Below are positions 19,501 to 25,952 of a DNA stretch of 64,000 nt, one piece after another. Made by a program: the position numbers and the translations under genes. Origin of the DNA: Photobacterium damselae (lineage in GTDB: Bacteria; Pseudomonadota; Gammaproteobacteria; Enterobacterales; Vibrionaceae); the NCBI RefSeq assembly GCF_003026815.1, contig NZ_PYOG01000015.1, positions 1 to 64,000 of the forward strand. The letters run 5' to 3'. Within the stretch, counting starts at the first letter, position 1, and the number at the start of each line of letters is the position of its first letter. The notes beneath the pieces were generated by a model. The model was not told the origin of the DNA. It was given only the letters and a program-made list of their open reading frames with translations, and made no database searches.

Positions 19501-19682
19501 TCAATGAACTGGCGAAAAAAATGGGTAAACAGACAGTTGCAGAGTTTGTCGAAAACAAAGCCATTTTAGATAAGCTCGAAAGCCTAGGTGTCGATTACGC
19601 CCAAGGGTATTACTTTGGGCAGCCTAAGCCCTTAGCAGAGTTGGTCGACGATTTAAGCCAAGAACCTGAACCAATGATATAA
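16527..19682 (+). CDS. Membrane sensor with ABC-substrate-binding-like, PAS, GGDEF and EAL domains
   Basis: A 1051-residue receptor for cyclic di-GMP turnover. In order: signal peptide (1-19), a periplasmic ABC-type substrate-binding-like domain (about 25-320), one transmembrane helix (about 335-357), two PAS domains (about 370-480 and 495-612), GGDEF (motif intact at 697-701) and EAL. The EAL motif reads EILLR with Glu828 kept, and DDFG (949-952) is present, so both activities look possible. No RxxD inhibitory site precedes GGDEF at the usual spacing. The start is GTG at 16527; it is divergent from asnC. Confidence 0.88.
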   Translation: MVLRWFSIALFLISTSVFADSVKTQNVLVIHSYHQGLGWTDAVQSGLEDITANKNIALNVSYMDSKRYQSKAYLHELVAIYRIKLRSEKYSAIVVTDDRALWLIDQLGSEIGNTPVIIGGINNYSASKHQSIAKVAGFIELQDAGDNIQLALNVKPNLKQVFLIADDTLTGKSMWQSARNYLRQHPNPDITFTRMGQYSFKEMFDQAKWLPQDSAVIFLSYFIDGLGNYMPSDEFLSQFTANASAPVFVPYSYMLNYGALGGVVTSGYKLGLGLGELLEQVLQGKVTHYPYIRPNKNEVMFNYQALSRWGISIGNEQALVVNRPLSWFERHHKELKTLGFVVLVMGSVIILLSLMIRHLRRSEQQLQRSQALFETVFDQSFQYIGILDLHGHLVSANLALQEMLGDDGVKFDRPIWRWLCWNSDTASQLNQAFLAADTEFLLRFEAKAQSQNDGIRILDISLKAMPYQAATEPQILFEARDMTSRRQMEQKLREREVSYHLLYEQQPVILLTIDNSARIQSVNQFAADLLGYHKRDLLGHKITEFYLEGILPPHQIISHSGVESREVWRRQVQYRRADGETVWVRETVRQAQAKHQLLIVGEDITSTRELEQRLAYQANHDYLTGLYNRSYFESQLELALDEVQQQDVQHAMLYIDLDQFKVINDTAGHEAGDEALKQVALGLQNLATENTILARLGGDEFAVILRHCDEEQALALGRKILHLLDDAEFLWQNTRFNFSCSLGIRLIDKTAGSPQQVHAQADTACYVAKDEGRNRLHLYRPDDEELKRREHEMHYVNRIRRALVECRFELYAQQIAPIGRSSKNHHYEILLRMRELDGSIASPGVFIPAAERYNLAHLLDRYVIQQVLSWYQQHPEAIEKLGHCSINLSGQSIGNQEFVKFLLHQIRHSTVPANKICLEITETAAIGNMTQAISLFTQLKELGCLISLDDFGSGLSSFGYLKRMPVDVLKIDGMFVRDIDKDDMDFAMVKAINELAKKMGKQTVAEFVENKAILDKLESLGVDYAQGYYFGQPKPLAELVDDLSQEPEPMI

Positions 19683-19717
19683 TCACTTTGAAATAATCAT
19701 AATCACCGGAGAATACC

Positions 19718-20491
19718 GTGCACATCGCTTTAATATGTGAAGCACCAGAGCGACAATCAGAGCTCGATACCTTGGCACAACGTTGGGGTTTACACCATGA
19801 TGACAGCAGTGAGTTTGCGTTAGTATTAACGACAGAGCAGCTGGAACTTCGTAAATTAGATGAGCCTAAATTGGGTGCGGTATTTGTCGATTTAGCTGGT
19901 GGTGCGGTAGCCCATCGTCGTAAGTTTGGTGGTGGCCGAGGCCAAGCAATTGCTAAAGCCGTTGGTTTGAAAAGCGGGGTTAACCCTATCGTATTAGACG
20001 GTACTGCGGGATTGGGACGTGATGCGTTTGTGCTCGCATCGCTTGGTTGTACCGTATATATGGTTGAGCGTCATCCTGTGGTTGCAGCGCTGTTAGATGA
20101 TGGCTTACAACGGGCGCAGAATGATAGCGAGATTGGGACTTGGGTTGGAGACCGAATGCATCTACTGCACGCTTCAAGCCATGACGCTTTATATCAATTG
20201 GCAGAGCAAGATGGCTTTGTTGCTCCTGATGTCGTTTATCTTGACCCTATGTTCCCTCATAAAAAGAAATCGGCGCTGGTTAAAAAAGAGATGCGCGTTT
20301 TCCAAACATTAGTTGGTGCTGATTTAGATGCCGATGCTTTGTTTGCACCTGCGATGGCATTGGCAACAAAACGTGTTGTCGTTAAACGCCCTGATTACGC
20401 AGAATTCTTAGCCGGAGAGCAGCCATCAATGGCCATTGAAACTAAGAAGAACCGTTTCGATGTGTATGTTAAATCTGGAATGAAAGCGTAA
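19718..20491 (+). CDS. rsmJ: 16S rRNA (guanine1516-N2)-methyltransferase
   Basis: A 257-residue SAM-dependent methyltransferase that modifies G1516 of 16S rRNA in E. coli. Motif I is [19 protein letters not shown] and the catalytic-loop motif is DPMFP. It starts at GTG with a GGAGA Shine-Dalgarno. It follows the sensor gene by 35 bp and may share its transcript. In E. coli rsmJ is near the uspA region, so the neighbourhood is partly conserved. Confidence 0.93.
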   Translation: MHIALICEAPERQSELDTLAQRWGLHHDDSSEFALVLTTEQLELRKLDEPKLGAVFVDLAGGAVAHRRKFGGGRGQAIAKAVGLKSGVNPIVLDGTAGLGRDAFVLASLGCTVYMVERHPVVAALLDDGLQRAQNDSEIGTWVGDRMHLLHASSHDALYQLAEQDGFVAPDVVYLDPMFPHKKKSALVKKEMRVFQTLVGADLDADALFAPAMALATKRVVVKRPDYAEFLAGEQPSMAIETKKNRFDVYVKSGMKA

Positions 20492-20581
20492 TTAAATCGA
20501 GCAATAAAATTTCTAGTATTACGAATCATTATCGTTTAATGTGAGAGGAATATTTCCGTTGTCATTGAAGGAGTGCTATCA

Positions 20582-21046
20582 ATGACTAAATCACTGTGTA
20601 AGTATCGTCGTGCTGAAATATCCGATCAGTTTGCATTGATATCGCAGATTGTGAGTGAGCCGAATTATATTTGTAGTAGCTGTACACGCGTTGCCAGTGA
20701 TAAAGCGTATTTGTGCAAGCCCAGTGCGCTTATTCAGCATAAAGTATTGCTGAATCCTGCACCTTTAGCTATTACTGGGCTAGCAACAGCAGAAGCTTTG
20801 ATTGTTGATAATAATATTGAAGCCTTGCCTCAACCCTCGGCTGTAGGGCAAGCTCGATTGGAAACACTGGCTGCGGCACAAGCGGAACCGGAACTTGAGG
20901 TTCAGGAACAAGAATGTGTTGTAACGAAAGCAAAGAAATTGAAAAAGCTGGCGAAGAAGAAAGCCAAACTGCTGAAGAAAACCGCTAAGGCCGTTAAAAA
21001 ATACGAGAAAGCCCTCGCCAAAGCAAAGTTAAGTATGGGTATTTAA
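20582..21046 (+). CDS. Hypothetical protein with Cys cluster and Lys-rich tail
   Basis: A 154-residue protein of unknown function. The N-terminal half has Cys residues in a C-x2-C pair (YICSSCTRVA) with another at AYLCKP, which could bind zinc or iron. The middle is acidic (EPELEVQEQE), and the last 40 residues are alternating Lys/Ala/Leu, resembling histone H1-like tails. The ATG at 20582 has GGAG eight bases upstream; a GTG at 20573 is also in frame. A strong terminator follows. Confidence 0.75.
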   Translation: MTKSLCKYRRAEISDQFALISQIVSEPNYICSSCTRVASDKAYLCKPSALIQHKVLLNPAPLAITGLATAEALIVDNNIEALPQPSAVGQARLETLAAAQAEPELEVQEQECVVTKAKKLKKLAKKKAKLLKKTAKAVKKYEKALAKAKLSMGI

Positions 21047-21061
21047 CTGTCCCGAATAAAC

Positions 21062-21094
21062 AAAAAGGCCTCCCAGTGATGTGGAGGCCTTTTT
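21062..21094. terminator. Bidirectional terminator
   Basis: A perfect 12-bp stem AAAAAGGCCTCC/GGAGGCCTTTTT (21062-21073, 21083-21094) with a 9-nt loop has a T-tract in both directions. It ends the Lys-rich protein gene and the minus-strand microprotein ORF. Confidence 0.9.
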
Positions 21095-21095
21095 A

Positions 21096-21188
21096 TTAGT
21101 TTGATTCTTTGATCAGAACCGCGGTCATCAAGCAAGTAATTACAGAAATTACAATGCCCGATACGATTAACCAAGGAAGCATATCCAT
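21096..21188 (-). CDS. Possible 30-residue single-pass membrane microprotein
   Basis: On the minus strand, an ATG opens a 30-codon frame that encodes one continuous hydrophobic helix (PWLIVSGIVISVITCLMTAV) followed by a short polar end (LIKESN). The stop abuts the bidirectional terminator. It lies between the hemY terminator and that terminator, so it would need its own promoter. The ribosome-binding site is weak (GGATAA at about -12). I recognise no family. Confidence 0.5.
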   Translation of the reverse strand: MDMLPWLIVSGIVISVITCLMTAVLIKESN

Positions 21189-21339
21189 AGCCAATTATCC
21201 GTCTTGTGAGCAATGAGAAACCATATTGAACAGGTTTTACAATTTGTTAGCAATGGGACAGATATAAGTTGAAATGGCTGTTAACAGTTAGAAACATCTT
21301 TGGTTATTTATTGCGATAATCATCGGAATTTGAGATAAA

Positions 21340-21363
21340 AAAAGCGCCCATCAGGGCGCTTTT
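21340..21363 (-). terminator. Intrinsic terminator of hemCDXY
   Basis: A 10-bp stem AAAAGCGCCC/GGGCGCTTTT with loop ATCA lies 28 bp past the hemY stop and is followed by T residues on the minus strand. Confidence 0.88.
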
Positions 21364-21390
21364 AACTCATTTAAATCTTGGTGGTAAATG

Positions 21391-22578
21391 TTAAATTTTG
21401 GCTGGAAGTGCCAAATTTAATGCTTGGAGAGATGCCTGAGCTGCACCTTGGCTATCATCAAGATTTTCTAACGTTTGTACTAGGTGTGCATAATCTGAAA
21501 CATCTGGACGCAACGCCACTGCTTGAGTGAAGTGCTCTTTTGCTTCTTGCCACTTACCATTTGCAGCGAACATTTGGCCTAATGCACTATGAGTTGCTGC
21601 ATTACGGCTATCATGGCGAAGTAAGTCTTGTAGGCGAACAATCGCAGGATGGTTATCTGATAGCTTTAGCTTAGGCACTAGGTTAATCAAAGTGTCATCA
21701 GATGTCTTCTTCAAGTATTCGCGAAGCACAGTGTAAGCGTCGTTGTCTGCATTGCAGTTAATCATCTGCTCAACAAAAGCGGCAACTAAAACGGATTGCT
21801 GTTTTAGCTTACGATTTAGACCATTCCAGTGACTCATCAAGCCATCGCTTCCAGACTGTTTTGCAATCTGTACCATTAGGCCGCGCTGAGCATCAAGTTC
21901 AAGCTGGTTTTTGGTCTCTGTGGTGATAACGCCATCTTTTTCAAGTTGTGGCAGAATCTCAAGCAGCGCTTTCCAATCTTCTAGTTGGATATAGCACTCT
22001 TTAAGTAGGTTCAGCACAATCAGGTTACGACCATTATCACGCTTAATTTCTTGAAGAGTCGCTAGAGCTTGCTCATATTGTTGCTGGCGAATTTGCAGTT
22101 TTGCACGAACTAGACCAACCGCTAGGTTTTGACCGTCACACTCAGCAGCGCGCTTTAGGTACTCATCACGTTGATCGGTATTACCCAACTCTTGTGACGC
22201 TTCTGCTGCAGCTAAGTAGTTCAAAACAGGAGCATCACTGTTTTTTGCCGCTTTTGTTACTAATTTCTCTGCTTGCTTCCAATCACCTTCGATAACTTTT
22301 ACTAAGCCATCTGCAGTAAGAGTTCGTGCTTTACGTGCTTTACGCTGGCTGAACCAACCGCGAGTTGAGCTACCCATGGAAAATAGACCACGAAGGATAA
22401 ATTCAACAACAAAGAATAGGGCTAGCAGAGCAACAATTAAGATAACCAGAGTGGTTAGGCTCATCTCAATGGTTTGCTCGGCAAATGAGATCAGTACATA
22501 ACCCTGGCTACCTGCCAGGTCTGGACCGACAACAATACCTGCAATTAAGGCTGCAATTAGGAGGAGCAGTTTTATCAT
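21391..22578 (-). CDS. hemY: HemY, TPR membrane protein of heme biogenesis
   Basis: A 395-residue inner-membrane protein with two N-terminal transmembrane helices (about 1-20 and 40-68) and a TPR-rich body (for example AATHSALGQMFAANGKWQEAKEHFTQAVALRP). It is associated with the late heme pathway, but its biochemical role is not settled. It overlaps hemX by 4 nt and is the last gene of hemCDXY. Confidence 0.92.
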   Translation of the reverse strand: MIKLLLLIAALIAGIVVGPDLAGSQGYVLISFAEQTIEMSLTTLVILIVALLALFFVVEFILRGLFSMGSSTRGWFSQRKARKARTLTADGLVKVIEGDWKQAEKLVTKAAKNSDAPVLNYLAAAEASQELGNTDQRDEYLKRAAECDGQNLAVGLVRAKLQIRQQQYEQALATLQEIKRDNGRNLIVLNLLKECYIQLEDWKALLEILPQLEKDGVITTETKNQLELDAQRGLMVQIAKQSGSDGLMSHWNGLNRKLKQQSVLVAAFVEQMINCNADNDAYTVLREYLKKTSDDTLINLVPKLKLSDNHPAIVRLQDLLRHDSRNAATHSALGQMFAANGKWQEAKEHFTQAVALRPDVSDYAHLVQTLENLDDSQGAAQASLQALNLALPAKI

Positions 22579-23855
22579 GCTTGATTCTCCTGTGATACTA
22601 CTTGAGGAGCACTCTGTGTTTCTGTTGCTTCAGTTTTAACTTCAGTCTCTACTTTAGCTTCAGTTTTTGGTGCTGCTTTTACTTCAGAAGCTGCTGGTTT
22701 TACCGCTTCTGCTTTACTCTCTTCAGTCGCTAGGCTCTTCACTTGGCTGCGTAAACGCTCACTAATGATGTTAGTTAAGATCGCTTGTGCTTTAAGCTGC
22801 TTAGGATATACCGCTTCAATATTTTGGTTTTCTAGCTGCTCAAGTGTTTTGACAAAGCTTTGTACCGCAGGTGATGACATGTCGTAGTACTGTTCAGCCC
22901 ATTTTTGCGCTGTGATCAGTGACTGTTTGTACACTTCGCCTTGTTCGCGGTAAACCGCACGAATGGCAGTTTCTAGCTTGTTTTTAATGTTCTCTTGTAA
23001 GTAGAAATCTTGTTGTGGCGATAGTAGTGGAACAACATTACCGTCACGCTTACGATAGGTGATGAAGTGATCGCTGAAGTTTTCTAGCGAAGTCATTAAG
23101 TTCACTTTCCAGTCATTGACTGACTGAGAAACAGTTTGTGCTTTTTGCTCAAGTGCTTTTGGCATTAAAGCGTTAGCAAGAGGCAGGGAATCAACGTGTT
23201 GCTCAAGACTCGTTAAGCGTAATACCAAACCATCACGATCAACACGGGCTACCGCTTTAAGTGAAGTGATATCATTGTTTAGTGCTAAACGTAGATCTTT
23301 AAGGCTCGGATCGTTCAGTTCTGCAATACGGTGATCTGCCGCTTCTAGTAGCACTGTTGCACTATTAACATCGTGCTCTAGCCACAATTTACGACCTGCC
23401 ATTTTGGTTAGGTAATCGGCTTCAGCCAATAGCCAGTCGTTTGGACTGCGACCTTTCATTTCAGCCAGAGCCATCTGTAGGCTAGAAATGGATTTCTCTT
23501 GTTGGTTTAGCGCAACTTCAGTGCTGGTTAGAGTCGTGTTTACTTTACTCAGAACACTTTGTTCATTACTTGCTAGTGAATTTTTCAAGCCACTTAACTG
23601 ATTTTGCAGCGCAGTGATTTGAGCTTCTTGAGCGAGGCTTTGTTGGTGGCCGTGATAATACAGGCCACCACCTAGAGCAATGACAAGCGCGATAGCAATC
23701 AGACCGGTTTTGCTGCCACCACTTTTTTGTTGTGGTGCCGGTTTAGGTGCTTTTGGTGCAGTGTCCTTTGCAGCTTTCGTCGGTTGAGCTTTTGCACCGG
23801 ATGGTGCTTGTTGCTTCTCTGCAGCGCTGTCATTGGTTATTTTTTTTTCAGTCAT
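22575..23855 (-). CDS. hemX: HemX, putative uroporphyrinogen-III methyltransferase-like membrane protein
   Basis: A 426-residue protein with a Lys/Pro/Ala-rich cytoplasmic N-terminus, one transmembrane helix (about 49-68), a coiled-coil stretch (about 72-135) and a periplasmic body. It is annotated as a methyltransferase by tradition but has no visible SAM motif, so that activity should be doubted. The C-terminal 60 residues are low-complexity Glu/Ala/Lys/Val repeats. It sits 4 nt after hemD. Confidence 0.9.
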   Translation of the reverse strand: MTEKKITNDSAAEKQQAPSGAKAQPTKAAKDTAPKAPKPAPQQKSGGSKTGLIAIALVIALGGGLYYHGHQQSLAQEAQITALQNQLSGLKNSLASNEQSVLSKVNTTLTSTEVALNQQEKSISSLQMALAEMKGRSPNDWLLAEADYLTKMAGRKLWLEHDVNSATVLLEAADHRIAELNDPSLKDLRLALNNDITSLKAVARVDRDGLVLRLTSLEQHVDSLPLANALMPKALEQKAQTVSQSVNDWKVNLMTSLENFSDHFITYRKRDGNVVPLLSPQQDFYLQENIKNKLETAIRAVYREQGEVYKQSLITAQKWAEQYYDMSSPAVQSFVKTLEQLENQNIEAVYPKQLKAQAILTNIISERLRSQVKSLATEESKAEAVKPAASEVKAAPKTEAKVETEVKTEATETQSAPQVVSQENQA

Positions 23856-23859
23856 CCGA

Positions 23860-24615
23860 TTATCCCATCGTGCTCATATTGCTTAGGAACGTGAAGAGTG
23901 CTTGATTTGAGGCACTACCCACGGTGGAAATATGTGTAAAACCAAGTTGTGAAGCTTGGTCGGCGATACGTTGGCTTGGTACGAAAAGATGGCAATTGAG
24001 AAACCAAGCATGATTATGTTGCGGTACGAGTTGGTGGAGAAAAGCAAGTTGCTCACCGCTGGTAACCACCAATTTATCGACCTGTTGTTGCTGCCAAGAG
24101 TCTGCCAATGTTGTGCCATCTAATGGCAGCCAGCAACGCTGATAGGTTTCACAATAGTGAACTTCAGCATGGCGAGCGATTAGCTCTTGACGAATAAGCT
24201 CTCGACCGCCATTGCCGCGTAGAATCAGTACTCGACGATGGCGAATCTGTTGCAACTCTGGGAGTGCTAAGAGCCCTTCACTATCACAACGGTGTTGCGG
24301 CATTAAAACGCTTTGACCGGTAACTTTTGCTAAAGTTGCGGCGGTTTTATGACCAACGGCCATATAATGCACGTTTTTTGGCCAGCTCGCACCTTGTGAC
24401 TGTAAATAATTGTGCGCTAATTTGACTGCATGATCACTGACTGCAATCAGAAAATCATCAGATTTTAGCCAATTTAGTTGAGAAATGAGTAGATCTACTT
24501 CATCTCCTGACGTAATAGCCAGTAATGGTTGATGAATTACGGTTAAGCCCACCGCACAAAGCTGGTGAGCTAACTGTTCGCCATCAGGGCTAGGCCGAGT
24601 TACTAAAATGGTCAT
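23860..24615 (-). CDS. hemD: Uroporphyrinogen-III synthase
   Basis: A 251-residue enzyme that closes hydroxymethylbilane with inversion of ring D. The family has low sequence conservation, but [19 protein letters not shown], the RVLILRGNGGRELI segment and the VDKLVVTSGEQL segment are typical. Its ATG overlaps the hemC stop (TAATG), showing translational coupling in hemCDXY. Confidence 0.93.
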   Translation of the reverse strand: MTILVTRPSPDGEQLAHQLCAVGLTVIHQPLLAITSGDEVDLLISQLNWLKSDDFLIAVSDHAVKLAHNYLQSQGASWPKNVHYMAVGHKTAATLAKVTGQSVLMPQHRCDSEGLLALPELQQIRHRRVLILRGNGGRELIRQELIARHAEVHYCETYQRCWLPLDGTTLADSWQQQQVDKLVVTSGEQLAFLHQLVPQHNHAWFLNCHLFVPSQRIADQASQLGFTHISTVGSASNQALFTFLSNMSTMG

Positions 24616-25547
24616 TAGTGTTCTTGATATAGGCGCTCAAGAATAGGTTTTGCGCCATCGGCTAGCAATTGCTCTGCTAGTTGAGTACCTAAAGCTTCTG
24701 CATCGTTGGCAGAACCGCTAATTTCACCACGGACAATTTGGCTACCATCAGGTTCACCAACAAGCGCTCGTAGCCAAATTTGATCGCCTTGCAACTCAGC
24801 ATAGCTACCAATTGGCACCTGGCAGCCACCTTGAAGGCGGTTATTCATGGCGCGCTCACATAACACACGAGTTGCGGTTTCTTGGTGGTTTAGGGCCGCA
24901 AGTAGATCTCGAACGCGAGTATCATCTAAACGACACTCAATGCCTACTGCACCTTGGCCCACAGCTGGTAAGCTAGTTTCAGGCGCAATAGCTGCACGAA
25001 TGCGGTCGTCCATTTTAAGACGCTTTAAACCCGCACACGCCAAAATAATTGCATCGTATTCGCCATCATCGAGTTTACGGAGGCGAGTATTTACGTTACC
25101 ACGCAGATCTTTAACAATCAGATCTGGACGTTGTGAGCGTAGTTGACATTGACGGCGAAGGCTTGAAGTACCAACAATTGATCCTTGAGGTAGCTCTTCT
25201 AGTGAGTTGTAGCGGTTGGAAACAAAGGCATCGCGAGGGTCTTCACGTTCACAAATAGTGACAAGACCAAGACCTTGTGGAAACTCAACGGGAACATCTT
25301 TCATTGAGTGAACGGCGATATCGGCGCGGCCTTCTAGCATAGCCACTTCGAGTTCTTTTACAAACAGCCCTTTACCACCTACTTTTGCCAATGGCGTATC
25401 TAAAATAACATCACCTTTGGTGACCATAGGAACTAGCTCTACGACCAAGCCAGGATGCGCTTTTTCCAGTTCTGCTTTGACAAATTCTGCTTGCCACATT
25501 GCTAGTGGACTCTTACGAGTGGCAATGCGAATAGGGGTATGGGACAT
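24615..25547 (-). CDS. hemC: Porphobilinogen deaminase (hydroxymethylbilane synthase)
   Basis: A 310-residue enzyme that polymerises four porphobilinogens. [19 protein letters not shown] begins the protein, and [10 protein letters not shown] carries the Cys that binds the dipyrromethane cofactor. The ATG at 25547 matches the family start; a longer frame to 25607 adds 20 unrelated residues. It is divergent from cyaA, as in enterobacteria, so the two genes share one control region. Confidence 0.95.
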   Translation of the reverse strand: MSHTPIRIATRKSPLAMWQAEFVKAELEKAHPGLVVELVPMVTKGDVILDTPLAKVGGKGLFVKELEVAMLEGRADIAVHSMKDVPVEFPQGLGLVTICEREDPRDAFVSNRYNSLEELPQGSIVGTSSLRRQCQLRSQRPDLIVKDLRGNVNTRLRKLDDGEYDAIILACAGLKRLKMDDRIRAAIAPETSLPAVGQGAVGIECRLDDTRVRDLLAALNHQETATRVLCERAMNNRLQGGCQVPIGSYAELQGDQIWLRALVGEPDGSQIVRGEISGSANDAEALGTQLAEQLLADGAKPILERLYQEH

Positions 25548-25680
25548 AGTAAAAGGACCTATTAACTGACAGTACTTAAATGAATGTAGACTAATCCTAC
25601 CACTCATTGCCTATCTGGGTCATGAACTTGTTGTTGTCCTGTTATTTCCCTGATGTTCGTCGTATTATTATTGAGATTTT

Positions 25681-25696
25681 TGTGAATAACATCACG
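25681..25696. promoter_or_regulatory. Candidate cAMP-CRP site between hemC and cyaA
   Basis: TGTGAATAACATCACG differs from the CRP consensus TGTGA-N6-TCACA by one base. It lies in the 405-bp hemC-cyaA gap, 272 bp from the cyaA TTG. In E. coli CRP represses cyaA, so this could be the equivalent feedback site. The rest of the gap shows no gene I accept. Confidence 0.6.
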
Positions 25697-25952
25697 GTTA
25701 CTGCGAGCGATCAACAGCTTAGAGAATGGCTACTGCTGACTTATAAGATTCATACTTATTTAATAGGGAAATTTTCAAAATCTGAAGATGACTCATGAGT
25801 GCTGAAAAGCTGAGTCATATAGCGTCATTAACTTTACGGGTAATACAAAAACTGTTAAATTGATCACGTTTTTGCTCACAGGTAGCACACAGGCTGCCAT
25901 ATTAATGACAAGATTTGGGCCGCTTAACGCTGGCAGCTCTTGGAAGAGTAAT

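Noticed and set aside
25607..25798. 63-codon frame in the hemC-cyaA gap
   Set aside because: It starts at TTG without a ribosome-binding site, overlaps the candidate CRP site and shows no recognisable features; it is more likely control DNA.
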